This document shows, in pieces, positions 52,183-61,099 of a stretch of DNA of 64,000 nucleotides (the stretch's first letter is position 1; each line of letters starts with the position of its first letter). This DNA is from Aeromonas sp. FDAARGOS 1405 (GTDB lineage Bacteria; Pseudomonadota; Gammaproteobacteria; Enterobacterales; Aeromonadaceae), in contig NZ_CP077311.1 of NCBI RefSeq assembly GCF_019048265.1, positions 1,273,501 to 1,337,500 of the forward strand, in the 5' to 3' direction. The translations under genes were made by a program, and so were the position numbers. Under the pieces are notes generated by a model. That model was not told the origin of the DNA. It did no database searches and saw nothing but the letters and a program-made list of their open reading frames with translations.

Positions 52183-52188
52183 GGGGGA

Positions 52189-52214
52189 TAAAAAAACCGG
52201 CATTGCGCCGGTTT
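52189..52214 (-). terminator. terminator of the class D beta-lactamase gene
   Basis: AAACCGGC, loop ATTGC, GCCGGTTT, followed on the minus strand by a T run. Confidence 0.85.
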
Positions 52215-52223
52215 CTGGAGGAA

Positions 52224-53018
52224 TTACAGGGTCTTCAGCTTCCCGGGCAATGCGGCCAGCACCTCTTCTTTCGCCTTGAGGGAGGCGAACTGCTTGCCGG
52301 GCTTTTGCACCACGGTATGGACAAAGATCAGCTGTTTGCCCGGTTTGCTGGCCCAGCCGACGAACCAGCCGATCTGCTGATCGCGGTTGAGGCTGCCATC
52401 CAGCTTCTTCGGGTAGCCCATGCCGGTCTTGCCGTGGATCTGCCAGCCGTCGATCTCGCTCACCTTGAGGATATTGGCGGTGTACTGCAGGGTTTGCGCC
52501 GAGACCGGAAGCTTGCCGCTCAGCATCTTGCCTAGGAAGCGGGCCTGCTCCTCCGGACTGATGGCGAGGCTGGAGCTGAGCCAGGCCTGGGTCAGGCCGT
52601 CATGTTTGCCCGGATTACCGGAGAGATCCCGATTGCCGTAGTCGAAGCGGTCGACATATTGCTGGAAGCGCTCCATCCCCAGCCATTCGGTGAGCTGCTG
52701 GGAAAACCAGACCACCGAGTAGGTTTCCCAGCGGCGCGGGGTGGTGGTTTCACGCCAGGCGGGCAGCCAGCCGTCATAGCTCGGTTTGTAGGGCAGCGCC
52801 GGATGCTCTTCATCCACCAGATAGCCACTGTCGTAACCCATCAGCGCCAGCGGGATCTTGAAGGTGGACGCGGGCGGCAGCTGGCTGGAGCAGTCCCCTT
52901 CGCTGGAGAGGGTCTGGCCGTTGCCGTCAGCATAGAGAAAGCAGCCGCTGGCGGCGGAGGCAGGCAGGGCTGCGAGCAGACCGGCAGCCAGCAGGCTGGA
53001 GAGAAGCAGGCGGGACAT
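52224..53018 (-). CDS. class D beta-lactamase, OXA-12/AmpS-like
   Basis: The 264-residue periplasmic serine beta-lactamase has a signal peptide (MSRLLLSSLLAAGLLAALPASA). The active-site STFK has S51 and K54, followed by SVV (101-103), YGN (127-129) and KTG (197-199), all intact. The sequence is of the chromosomal Aeromonas AmpS/OXA-12 type. It lies 80 bp after blrB, and in Aeromonas the BlrAB pair is known to induce such enzymes. A degenerate tag (TTCAC-N6-CACAC) lies in that 80-bp gap. A good AAGGAA precedes the ATG. Confidence 0.92.
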   Translation of the reverse strand: MSRLLLSSLLAAGLLAALPASAASGCFLYADGNGQTLSSEGDCSSQLPPASTFKIPLALMGYDSGYLVDEEHPALPYKPSYDGWLPAWRETTTPRRWETYSVVWFSQQLTEWLGMERFQQYVDRFDYGNRDLSGNPGKHDGLTQAWLSSSLAISPEEQARFLGKMLSGKLPVSAQTLQYTANILKVSEIDGWQIHGKTGMGYPKKLDGSLNRDQQIGWFVGWASKPGKQLIFVHTVVQKPGKQFASLKAKEEVLAALPGKLKTL

Positions 53019-53098
53019 AGCATTTCCTTGAGCAAATGGATGAGAGAAAGCGGCAGTCTAATGCCGCTTTGTGTGGGGAATGTGAAGTTGCGGGGGGA

Positions 53099-54520
53099 CT
53101 AGGCGAATGGCAGCCAGAGTTCCGCCAGCGCGCCTCCTTCCGGCCGGTTGCTCAGGGTCAGACGGCCGCCATGCTGGTGGGCTACCTCATGGGTGAAGCT
53201 GAGCCCCAGACCACTGCTCTTGCCCTTGTCCGGTCGTGGCAGGGAGTAGAAGCGCTCGAAAATGCGCGGCAATGCGTAGTCGGGAATGCCGGGGCCGCAG
53301 TCGGTAACCCGAAAACAGTAGCCCTCCTCCTGCTGGCTGCCGCTCAGGGTGACCAGCCCGTAGGCGGGAGAGAAGTCGATGGCGTTATCCAGCAGGTTGC
53401 CGATGGCCTGCTCCAGCAGCAGCGGATCCCACTTCTGTTTCGGCGCGCTGGCCAGCTCGGCGACCAGCGCTACCTGCCGGCGCTGGGCGATAATCTGGCG
53501 GGCATCGAGCGCCCGCTTGCCGAGCCCGGCCGGCTCTACCGCTTGCCGATCCAGCCCCTGCCCCGACTCAAGCCGTGCCAGTTGCAGCATTCGCTCGATC
53601 AGCTGCTGCATGCGGGCACTCTCCTGATTGATATTGCCGATAAAGCGCCTGGCCACCTCGGGGGGCGGCGTTTCGGCCAGGATCTCCCCTGCCCCGCGAA
53701 TGGCGGCCAGCGGGCTCTTCAGCTCGTGGGTCAGGCTGTGCACATAGGCTTCGATGTAGCTTTTGCCATCGAGCTGGTGGCGCATGGTCTCCAGCGAGCG
53801 GCCGAGCCGATCCAGCTCGACTGTGTGCAACTGCGGCAGCGGTGCCGCCTCCCCCTTGCTGACTGAGTCGGCGTAGTGCACCAGCTTGCCGATGGCGCGG
53901 TTGAGCCACCACACCAGCAGGCTGCCGATCAGCAGCGAGATGAGCAGCATCTGGCCGCCGGCCCGCAGCAGCTCCTGTTCCCCCCGCTCGATGGCGGGCA
54001 TCAGGGTGCGATTGGGTTTGGCGACGGTGAGGGAGCCGATGATCTCGGCACCCTCCCGCAGCGGCGCTGCCACATACATGGTCGAGCTGGTGGCATCGTC
54101 GGGATCGGTGCGGGTGCTGCGGGCGCCATATTGGCCGCGCAGGGTGCGGTAGACATCGTTCCAGCGGGAATAATCCTTGCCCAGATCCGTGCCGTCGGAG
54201 TCGTAAATCACCATACCCTTCTGGTCAGTGACATAGATGCGGTACTCCGCCTGCTGCTTGAGGTGGCCATCGATCATCGCATTGATGGGATTCTGGTTGA
54301 GGCGGGCGAAGGCGCTGGCCAACCGCCCGTTCATCATATTGTCCTCTTTCAGGTCATCGAGCGCGAGCGGCGCCAGCAGCTGGGTCATATCCACCAAAGT
54401 ATCCTCGGTGGCGCTGCGCACCCCGGGTTTGATCTCCTCGACGAAGATCTCCAGCACGAACCAGGCGGCCAGCGCGAAGATCAGCAGCAGGCCGCACAGC
54501 AGTTGTAGTCCGAGTCTCAT
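53099..54520 (-). CDS. blrB: sensor histidine kinase BlrB (CreC-like)
   Basis: The 473-residue inner-membrane kinase has an N-terminal span (LLCGLLLIFALAAWFVLEIF), a periplasmic sensor domain (~35-190) and a second span (LLISLLIGSLLVWWL). A HAMP-like linker is followed by the phosphorylated histidine in SLTHELKSPLAAIRG and a HATPase domain (N-box GNLLDNAIDFSP, DCGPGIP, SSGLGLSF). It phosphorylates BlrA, probably on sensing cell-wall damage, and so controls the beta-lactamases. Overlaps blrA by 4 nt. Confidence 0.9.
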   Translation of the reverse strand: MRLGLQLLCGLLLIFALAAWFVLEIFVEEIKPGVRSATEDTLVDMTQLLAPLALDDLKEDNMMNGRLASAFARLNQNPINAMIDGHLKQQAEYRIYVTDQKGMVIYDSDGTDLGKDYSRWNDVYRTLRGQYGARSTRTDPDDATSSTMYVAAPLREGAEIIGSLTVAKPNRTLMPAIERGEQELLRAGGQMLLISLLIGSLLVWWLNRAIGKLVHYADSVSKGEAAPLPQLHTVELDRLGRSLETMRHQLDGKSYIEAYVHSLTHELKSPLAAIRGAGEILAETPPPEVARRFIGNINQESARMQQLIERMLQLARLESGQGLDRQAVEPAGLGKRALDARQIIAQRRQVALVAELASAPKQKWDPLLLEQAIGNLLDNAIDFSPAYGLVTLSGSQQEEGYCFRVTDCGPGIPDYALPRIFERFYSLPRPDKGKSSGLGLSFTHEVAHQHGGRLTLSNRPEGGALAELWLPFA

Positions 54521-55191
54521 GCCAGCTCCAGGCTGTAGCCCAGCCCGCGATGGGTGAGGATCAGGTTGGCTTCTGGATCATGTTCGCGCAGCTTGGCGCG
54601 GATGGTCTTGACGTGGGTATCGACGGTGCGATCCAGACTCTCCTCCGCATCCTGCCACACCAGATCCATCAGCTGCTGGCGGGAGTAGACCCGCCCCGGC
54701 GCCTGCATCAGGGTCTTGAGCAGCAGATATTCGTAACGGGTGAGGGCCAGCGGCTGACCGCGAAAGTGAATGCGGGCACGCTCCTCATCCAGTACCAGCA
54801 GGGCGCTGGGTTGGGGAGCGACGGGTTGGCTGCGGCGCAGGATGACCCGCACCCGGGCACACACTTCCCGTGGCGAGAAGGGTTTGGCCACATAGTCGTC
54901 GGCACCTATCTCCAGCCCGATCAGTCGGTCTATCTCCTCGCTGCGGGCGGTGAGGAACATCAGGGGAATATCGGTCAGCGCCCTCACCTGCTTGCAGAGT
55001 TCGAAGCCGCTGATGTCGGGTAGCCCCACATCGAGGATCAGGAAGTCGGGTCGCGTCTGTTCCAGTCGTGTCAGCAACTGTTGGCCCAGCATGAACCACT
55101 CCACCTCGAACCCGTCGGTCTGCAGGGCGTAAATCAGGGTGTCGGCGATGCTGGCCTCATCCTCCACCAGCCAGATGACTCTCTTTTGCAT
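54517..55191 (-). CDS. blrA: response regulator BlrA (CreB-like)
   Basis: 224 residues from the ATG at 55191, which has GAGGA 7 nt upstream; a frame extension to 55236 adds 15 unlikely residues. The receiver domain has VEDEASI, the phosphorylated aspartate in LILDVGLPDISG and a KPFSPRE lysine. The C-terminal OmpR-type winged helix (LTRYEYLLLKTLM, RTVDTHVKTIRAKLR) binds the TTCAC tags. It controls the beta-lactamase and creD beside it and probably other lactamase genes elsewhere. Confidence 0.92.
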   Translation of the reverse strand: MQKRVIWLVEDEASIADTLIYALQTDGFEVEWFMLGQQLLTRLEQTRPDFLILDVGLPDISGFELCKQVRALTDIPLMFLTARSEEIDRLIGLEIGADDYVAKPFSPREVCARVRVILRRSQPVAPQPSALLVLDEERARIHFRGQPLALTRYEYLLLKTLMQAPGRVYSRQQLMDLVWQDAEESLDRTVDTHVKTIRAKLREHDPEANLILTHRGLGYSLELA

Positions 55192-55282
55192 GGCATCCTC
55201 GTCGCAAATTGGCACCCCATTCTGGCATCGAACCAAATCGGATCCTATTTGCTGTTTTATTTTTCCGAAAAAGGGGCTAATA

Positions 55283-55306
55283 TTTCGATGTTCTTTCGAA
55301 TCGAAA
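55283..55306. promoter_or_regulatory. operator-like repeats before the DeoR-family gene
   Basis: TTTCGAT (55283), TTTCGAA (55294) and the inverted TCGAAA (55301) form overlapping direct and inverted repeats typical of DeoR/GlpR-class operators. They end 7 nt before the ATG, covering the place where a ribosome site would be expected. Confidence 0.55.
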
Positions 55307-55313
55307 CTTAAAA

Positions 55314-56087
55314 ATGACCAAACGTAATACTCAACAACGCCGACACACCATAGTGACCCTGGTACAAGAGCAGGGTGAAGTGAGCGTCGACGCCCTTGCC
55401 AAACACTTTTCTACCTCCGAAGTGACTATCCGTAAAGATCTGGCGGTACTGGAGACCGGTGGTCTGCTGCTGCGCCGTTACGGTGGCGCCGTCCCCTTGC
55501 CGAGCGAGATGGTGGTCGAGGTCAACCCTGAACAAGTTTCGAACCGAAAGTTAGCCATTGCCCGTGCGGCGGCCGAGCGGCTGCGTGATCACAACCGCGT
55601 CATCATCGACAGCGGCAGCACCACCAGCGCCATGATCCCCATGCTGGGCAACAAGCGCGGCCTCATCGTGATGACCAACTCCCTCAATGTGGCCGGTGCC
55701 CTGCGCGAGCTGGAAAATGAGCCTACCCTGTTAATGACCGGTGGCACTTGGGACCCTCACTCCGAATCCTTCCAGGGGCAGGTGGCGGAACAGGTGTTGC
55801 GCTCCTACGACTTCGACCAGCTCTTTATCGGTGCCGACGGCATCGACCCGGAGCGTGGCACCACCACCTTCAACGAGCTGGTGGGCCTGTCGCGGGTCAT
55901 GGCCGAGGTGTCGCGGGAGGTCATTGTGATGGTCGAATCGGAAAAGATCGGCCGCAAGATCCCCAATCTCGAACTTCCCTGGTCGAGCATCCATACCCTA
56001 GTGACCGACGAGGGGCTGGCCAGCGAGGCCAGAGAACAGATTCAAGCCCAGGGGGTGACGCTTATCTGCGCCCCGGTCACTTGCTGA
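55314..56087 (+). CDS. DeoR-family transcriptional regulator, probably of glmS
   Basis: The 257-residue protein has an N-terminal HTH (RRHTIVTLVQEQGEVSVDALAKHFSTSEVTIRKDL) followed by the LLRRYGGAV hinge. Its C-terminal sugar-phosphate-sensing domain has DSGSTTSAMIPMLGN and FIGADGID. It sits 56 bp upstream of glmS on the same strand. In Vibrio and Shewanella relatives a DeoR protein at this place is thought to regulate glmS, so glucosamine-6-phosphate is a likely effector. Repeats directly before the start suggest autorepression. No clear ribosome-binding site is visible. Confidence 0.85.
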   Translation: MTKRNTQQRRHTIVTLVQEQGEVSVDALAKHFSTSEVTIRKDLAVLETGGLLLRRYGGAVPLPSEMVVEVNPEQVSNRKLAIARAAAERLRDHNRVIIDSGSTTSAMIPMLGNKRGLIVMTNSLNVAGALRELENEPTLLMTGGTWDPHSESFQGQVAEQVLRSYDFDQLFIGADGIDPERGTTTFNELVGLSRVMAEVSREVIVMVESEKIGRKIPNLELPWSSIHTLVTDEGLASEAREQIQAQGVTLICAPVTC

Positions 56088-56143
56088 CATCGAGCTCTGA
56101 ACCATCCAACTGACTTTACGATTTGTATCTCAAGGAGAAGTGT

Positions 56144-57976
56144 ATGTGTGGCATCGTCGGGGCTGTTGCCCAACGTGATGTGGCTGAAATTCTGGTAGAG
56201 GGCCTGCGCCGTCTGGAGTACCGCGGTTATGACTCAGCCGGTGTGGCCGTGTTCAGCGCCAACCAGCCGCTGCAGCGGGTTCGCCGTCTGGGCAAGGTGG
56301 CCGAGCTGGCCAAGGCGCTCGACGAGCAGTCCGTCCACGGCGGTACCGGCATCGCCCATACCCGCTGGGCCACTCACGGCGAGCCCTCCGAGCGCAATGC
56401 CCACCCCCACGTCTCCGAGCATATCGTGGTGGTGCACAACGGCATCATCGAGAACCACGAAGAGCTGCGGGAAGAGTTGAAGGCGCTGGGTTATGTGTTC
56501 AGCTCCGACACCGATACCGAGGTGATTGCCCATCTGGTCCATCACGAGCTGAAGAGCGCCGGCAGCCTGCTGGCCGCCATGCAAACTGCGGTGAAGCAGC
56601 TGCGCGGTGCCTACGGTACCGTGGTGATGGACAGCCGCGACGACAGCCGCGTGGTGGTGGCCCGTTCCGGTTCACCGCTGGTGATCGGCCGCGGTATCGG
56701 CGAGAACTTTATCGCCTCCGACCAGATGGCGCTGCTGCCGGTGACCCGTCGCTTCATCTTCCTGGAAGAGGGTGATGTGGCCGAAGTGACCCGTCGCGAT
56801 GTGCATATCTTCGATACCAACGGTAACGCCGTGGTGCGCGAAGAGCAGGAGTCCGAACTCTCCCACGATGCCGGTGACAAGGGCGAATACCGTCATTACA
56901 TGCTCAAAGAGATCCACGAGCAACCCAAAGCGATCACCAACACCCTGGAAGGGCGTCTGGGCAGCGATCACGTGGTGGTCGAATCGTTCGGCAACGGCGC
57001 TCGCGCCATCTTTGACAAGGTCGAGCACGTGCAGATCGTCGCCTGCGGCACCTCCTATCACTCCGGCATGGTGGCTCGCTACTGGTTCGAAGAGATCGCT
57101 GGCGTCTCCTGCGATGTGGAGATCGCCTCCGAGTTCCGCTATCGCAAATCGGTAGTGCGCCCCAACAGCCTGCTGGTGACCCTCTCCCAGAGTGGCGAGA
57201 CTGCCGATACCCTGGCGGCGCTGCGTCTGGCCAAGGAATCCGGCTACATGAGCTCGCTGGCTATCTGCAACGTGCCGGGCTCCTCGCTGGTGCGTGAATC
57301 GGATCTGGCCTTTATGACCCGCGCGGGGGCAGAGATTGGTGTGGCCTCCACCAAGGCGTTTACCACCCAGCTGGCTGGCCTGCTGATGTTGGTGGCCTCG
57401 GTCGGTCACTGCCGTGGCCACCTGAGCGCCGCCGCCGAAGCCGAACTGGTCAAGGCGCTGCAAGCCCTGCCGCTGCGTATTAAAGAGAGCCTGGCACTGG
57501 CCAAGGATATCGAAACCCTGGCCGAAGAGTTTGCCGACAAGCAGCACAGCCTGTTCCTCGGCCGTGGCAGCCAGTACCCCATCGCCATGGAGGGGGCGCT
57601 CAAGCTCAAAGAGATCTCCTACATCCACGCCGAAGCTTACGCCGCTGGCGAACTGAAGCACGGCCCGCTGGCGCTGATCGATGCCGAAATGCCCATTATT
57701 GTGGTGGCGCCGAACAACGATCTGCTGGAGAAGCTCAAGTCCAACGTGGAAGAGGTGCGCGCCCGTGGCGGTATCCTCTACGTGTTCGCCGATGCCGATA
57801 CCGGCTTCAAGAGCGACGAGACCATGCGGGTCATGAACCTCAACCATGTGGAAGAGGTGATCGCCCCCATCGTCTATACCGTGCCGCTGCAGCTGCTCTC
57901 CTACCACGTCGCCCTGATCAAGGGCACTGACGTCGACCAGCCGCGCAACTTGGCAAAATCGGTGACTGTTGAGTAA
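56144..57976 (+). CDS. glmS: glucosamine-6-phosphate synthase GlmS
   Basis: 610 residues from the ATG with AAGGAG upstream. It converts fructose-6-phosphate and glutamine to glucosamine-6-phosphate, the first step towards UDP-GlcNAc made later by Glm[10 protein letters not shown] exposes the catalytic Cys after Met removal. The glutaminase domain has [13 protein letters not shown], and two SIS domains carry the isomerase ([19 protein letters not shown]). It ends [11 protein letters not shown], as the family requires. A terminator follows. No glmS ribozyme is seen; the leader is only 56 nt. Confidence 0.98.
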   Translation: MCGIVGAVAQRDVAEILVEGLRRLEYRGYDSAGVAVFSANQPLQRVRRLGKVAELAKALDEQSVHGGTGIAHTRWATHGEPSERNAHPHVSEHIVVVHNGIIENHEELREELKALGYVFSSDTDTEVIAHLVHHELKSAGSLLAAMQTAVKQLRGAYGTVVMDSRDDSRVVVARSGSPLVIGRGIGENFIASDQMALLPVTRRFIFLEEGDVAEVTRRDVHIFDTNGNAVVREEQESELSHDAGDKGEYRHYMLKEIHEQPKAITNTLEGRLGSDHVVVESFGNGARAIFDKVEHVQIVACGTSYHSGMVARYWFEEIAGVSCDVEIASEFRYRKSVVRPNSLLVTLSQSGETADTLAALRLAKESGYMSSLAICNVPGSSLVRESDLAFMTRAGAEIGVASTKAFTTQLAGLLMLVASVGHCRGHLSAAAEAELVKALQALPLRIKESLALAKDIETLAEEFADKQHSLFLGRGSQYPIAMEGALKLKEISYIHAEAYAAGELKHGPLALIDAEMPIIVVAPNNDLLEKLKSNVEEVRARGGILYVFADADTGFKSDETMRVMNLNHVEEVIAPIVYTVPLQLLSYHVALIKGTDVDQPRNLAKSVTVE

Positions 57977-58006
57977 GTCACTTTTGATCAGTCACTTTCT
58001 GAAATG

Positions 58007-58034
58007 AAAAAGAGCCGCTATTGCGGCTCTTTTT
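58007..58034. terminator. glmS terminator, also serving the convergent luxR-type gene
   Basis: AAAAAGAGCCGC, loop TATT, GCGGCTCTTTTT. Confidence 0.92.
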
Positions 58035-58049
58035 GTTTCGGCTGAGGGG

Positions 58050-58826
58050 TTACGACAGCCGCAGGTTGGTGATGGTGACCTCATCGAGGGAGGGCACTAT
58101 GATGCCGCTGGTGATCCCCTTGGCGATGGCCTGGCTGCGGTTCTTCGAGTCGGTCTTGTTGGTCACCTGGGTCAGGTGAAAGTTGACCGTCCGCTCGCTG
58201 ATGCCGAGGATGGTGGCGATCTCCCAGGAGGTTTTGCCCTCGCTGGCCCAGAACAGGCACTCCTTCTCCCGATCCGACAGTTCGGTCAGGTACTTCATCA
58301 GGTCAGGCCGGCTTTTGATCAGTTGCAGCGCGGAGTTGAAGATGTAGCTGGCGCAGAATGACAGCAAGGGAACGTTTTCAAACATCAGATCAGAGTTGGA
58401 CTTCTCCTTGGTGATGAATGAGAGGATACCGTGCTCCCCCTGCGGGGTGTGGAGCGGGAAGGATACGCCGTTGCGCACCCCGAAATCGGCAGCCAGGTTC
58501 ATCACGTCGCGGCTGGCGCTGGGTAGCCAGGGCGAGTCGCAGTCGAGTTTGTTCCAGAAGATAGGCTGGGTCTGTTTCAGCCCCAGATAGACCACCGGAT
58601 CCTGGGTCAGATACTGGTTTTCGCTGTAGGCGTCAAACCAGCTGGTCGGACAGTTGTTGAACAGTGCCACGTGGGATTTCTGCATGCTGATGGGGAAAAT
58701 AATCAACAGCCGGAAGTAATCAAAGCCCATTTGATGACTGAAGCGTTCCAGTTGTTGCTGGATATCGCTGGTTTTTGTTGCCTTGGTGAACTTGTCGATA
58801 TGTTCCCAGATCGCATCGTTGAGCAT
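58050..58826 (-). CDS. LuxR-type quorum-sensing receptor without a cognate luxI (solo)
   Basis: The 258-residue protein resembles Aeromonas AhyR/AsaR throughout (FPISMQKSHVALFNNCPTSW, WASEGKTSWEIATILGISERTVNFHL). The acyl-homoserine-lactone domain keeps all six invariant residues (W63, Y67, D76, P77, W91, G120). The C-terminal LuxR HTH spans ~193-245. No synthase gene is near, and the gene stands between glmS and the TonB2 cluster. It could respond to the organism's own signal made elsewhere or to foreign ones. A 9-bp inverted repeat lies just upstream of its start. Confidence 0.88.
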   Translation of the reverse strand: MLNDAIWEHIDKFTKATKTSDIQQQLERFSHQMGFDYFRLLIIFPISMQKSHVALFNNCPTSWFDAYSENQYLTQDPVVYLGLKQTQPIFWNKLDCDSPWLPSASRDVMNLAADFGVRNGVSFPLHTPQGEHGILSFITKEKSNSDLMFENVPLLSFCASYIFNSALQLIKSRPDLMKYLTELSDREKECLFWASEGKTSWEIATILGISERTVNFHLTQVTNKTDSKNRSQAIAKGITSGIIVPSLDEVTITNLRLS

Positions 58827-58837
58827 GACTTTCTCCT

Positions 58838-58866
58838 TTTTCGATCTCTATCACACTGATCGAAAA
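58838..58866. promoter_or_regulatory. inverted repeat upstream of the luxR-type gene
   Basis: TTTTCGATC (58838-58846) and GATCGAAAA (58858-58866) are perfect arms with an 11-bp spacer, 12-40 bp before the start. It is not a classical lux box; candidate operator. Confidence 0.5.
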
Positions 58867-58998
58867 GATTTTTTCTCGTTATTTATATTTGTGCGGTGGC
58901 TATTGGCGCCACTTATTCCGTGCGTGTCTAAAAATTATCCTGTTTTTGTGCATAAAGGCCAAGAAAATCCTCTCGTTGCCAGTCCGCCCCGCATTTGA

Positions 58999-59021
58999 GA
59001 TAATGATAATAGTTATCATTA
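58999..59021 (+). promoter_or_regulatory. Fur box of the TonB2 cluster
   Basis: GATAATGATAATAGTTATC lies within a perfect palindrome (TAATGATAA, TAG, TTATCATTA) 15 bp before the DUF3450 gene. It matches the Fur consensus well, so the cluster should be iron-repressed. Confidence 0.88.
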
Positions 59022-59036
59022 GTAAGATGTATTTCA

Positions 59037-59798
59037 ATGAACAAATTATGGGGTGTGGCCCTGCTGCCACTGTCAGTCCACTTTGCTGCCATCGGGGATG
59101 AGCTGGTTGCTCCCGCCCTCAAGAACAGCATAGCTGCCGGGAAAGCCTCCCAGCAGCGGGTGGAAAAAGCCGCCGATGCCGCCGTTGCCGCACGACTGGA
59201 GCTGCAAAATGCCCAGCTGCAACTGCGCGACCTCGAAGCCTACAACCGCTACATGCAATCTCTGGTGGCCGATCAGCAAAATGAGCTGGGTAAATTGAGT
59301 CAGCAGCTGGAAGCGGTGCAAGAGACCCGTCAGGGCTTGATCCCGCTGATGTTGCAGATGCAGGCAGATCTGGAACTGCTGGTGCAAAACGACATCCCGC
59401 TGCGCAAGGAAGATCGTTTGGCGCGGGTTGAACAGTTGAAAGCGACCCTGGCCCGCGCAGACGTTAGCGAGGCAGAGAAATTCCGTCAGCTGCTGCAGGC
59501 CTATCAGATCGAAGCCGAGTACGGCAGCCGGATGGACAGCTATTCCGCCGAGCTGGAGCTGGATGGTGCTCCTCGTCGGGTCGATGTGCTGGCGCTGGGT
59601 CGGGTCTCCCTGCTGGCAATGACGGCCGATCGCAGTCAGGCATGGCGCTGGTCTGCCGAGGCGAAGCAGTGGCAAGCCCTCGATAGCCAGTGGCTCTCCC
59701 CTATCGCCGAGGCGATGGATGTGGCCGCCGACAAGAAAGTTCCCCAGTTGCTCAATGTCCCCCTCTCTGTCAGCCGCAGTCAGGAGGCCCAATCATGA
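59037..59798 (+). CDS. DUF3450 periplasmic protein of the TonB2 cluster
   Basis: The 253-residue protein has a short signal peptide (MNKLWGVALLPLSVHFAAIG) and a long helical, coiled-coil-rich body (Q-, L- and A-rich, residues ~30-130), then LELDGAPRRVDVLALGRVSLLAMT, the conserved DUF3450 block. Members are found at the head of TonB2-type operons. A role in stabilising the extended Ton complex is inferred, not shown. It directly follows the Fur box. Its TGA overlaps the next ATG (ATGA). Confidence 0.88.
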   Translation: MNKLWGVALLPLSVHFAAIGDELVAPALKNSIAAGKASQQRVEKAADAAVAARLELQNAQLQLRDLEAYNRYMQSLVADQQNELGKLSQQLEAVQETRQGLIPLMLQMQADLELLVQNDIPLRKEDRLARVEQLKATLARADVSEAEKFRQLLQAYQIEAEYGSRMDSYSAELELDGAPRRVDVLALGRVSLLAMTADRSQAWRWSAEAKQWQALDSQWLSPIAEAMDVAADKKVPQLLNVPLSVSRSQEAQS

Positions 59799-61099
59799 GA
59801 GTCACCATGAAGTGGTTCCCCCTCCTTATTGCCCTCTTCTGCGGTACCAACGCCGCTGTCGCCGATGAGTGGCAGCAGCAGGAACAGGCTCGTGAACAGC
59901 AGGCTCAGCAAGATCTGGCGACCGTTGCCAAGGAGCTCGGCACTGCCCGTGCCAGACTGGCCGAGGCCCAGCGCCTGAGCAAGGAGCTGGCTGGCAAGTT
60001 CGCCAGCAACGAGAAGCAGCTGGTCGAGCTTAACGCCCAGTGGGAGCAAGCCTCCGGCGACATGAACGAGATCTTCGCGGTCACCCGTCAAGGCGCCAGC
60101 GATGCGGTCAAGCTGCTGAGTGAATCCGCCGTCGAGGGCCAGTACCCGGAGCGTCTCGCCCCGCTGAAAGCCATGGCACAGGATAAACAGGCGCCGGATC
60201 GTGCCGCTCTCGCCCTGCTGCCCGCCACGCTGCTGCAGGAGATCCGCGAATCTGGCCGGATTGCCCAGTTCAACGGCAAGGTGCTCGATGCCCAGGGGGC
60301 TGCCAGCGAGCAGTCGCTGACCCGGGTTGGCAGTTTTGCCCTGCTGGGGAGCGAAGGCTTCCTGCAACCGACCGCCGAAGGCTTGAGCCCGGTACTGGGT
60401 CTGCCCGGTAGTGTGCTCTCTGCCGTTGCGGCTTATCAGGGTCAGGAAGGGGAAGCGCTGCCGCTGGATCCTTCTCATGGCACTCTGCTGGCGATGCTGG
60501 CACAGGCACCCACCTTCTGGCAGCAGGTACAGCAAGGTGGTCAGGTCGGCGCCATTATCGTGCTGCTGGCCGCTATCGGTTTGGGAATTGCTGCGGTACG
60601 GCTGTGGAGTCTCTCCCGCGAACTTACTCTGGTGCGCCGCCAGCTCAAGAGCGGCGAGTATCACGCCGACAACGCCCTCGGCCGGGTGCTGACGGTAGCA
60701 GACAAACACCCCGAGCTGAGCATGGAGACCCTCGAGCTGCGTCTTGATGAGGCGATCCTGCAGGAGACTCCTCGTATGGAGCGCGGTATCGGCATGGTCA
60801 AGGTAATCGCGGCCATCGCCCCCATGCTGGGTCTGCTCGGTACCGTAACCGGGATGATCGGCACCTTCCAGGCCATCACCCAGTTTGGCACCGGCGATCC
60901 CAAGATCATGGCGGGCGGCATCTCCATGGCGCTGGTTACCACGGTACAGGGTCTGGTTGCGGCCATTCCGCTGATCCTGGCCCACAGCCTGCTGCAATCG
61001 CGCTTCACCGAGCTCTCCAATGTGCTGGAGCAGCAAGTAGCCGGCATTCTGGCTGAGCGCGCCGAGAGCAATAATGGCGGGATGGAGCGAGCAGCATGA
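59795..61099 (+). CDS. ttpC: TtpC, large ExbB/TolQ-like protein of the TonB2 system
   Basis: The 434-residue protein has a signal-like N-terminus (MRVTMKWFPLLIALFCGTNAAVA) and a periplasmic coiled-coil and globular region (~25-265). A MotA/TolQ/ExbB domain follows, with three spans and IAAIAPMLGLLGTVTGMIGTF near residue 350. It has the size and layout of Vibrio TtpC, an extra ExbB-like protein needed for TonB2 energy transfer. AGGAGG lies upstream of the ATG. It overlaps DUF3450 and exbB2 by 4 nt each. Confidence 0.88.
   Translation: MRVTMKWFPLLIALFCGTNAAVADEWQQQEQAREQQAQQDLATVAKELGTARARLAEAQRLSKELAGKFASNEKQLVELNAQWEQASGDMNEIFAVTRQGASDAVKLLSESAVEGQYPERLAPLKAMAQDKQAPDRAALALLPATLLQEIRESGRIAQFNGKVLDAQGAASEQSLTRVGSFALLGSEGFLQPTAEGLSPVLGLPGSVLSAVAAYQGQEGEALPLDPSHGTLLAMLAQAPTFWQQVQQGGQVGAIIVLLAAIGLGIAAVRLWSLSRELTLVRRQLKSGEYHADNALGRVLTVADKHPELSMETLELRLDEAILQETPRMERGIGMVKVIAAIAPMLGLLGTVTGMIGTFQAITQFGTGDPKIMAGGISMALVTTVQGLVAAIPLILAHSLLQSRFTELSNVLEQQVAGILAERAESNNGGMERAA

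Noticed and set aside
56088..56143. glmS ribozyme
   Set aside because: The leader is far too short and the ribozyme is typical of Gram-positive bacteria.
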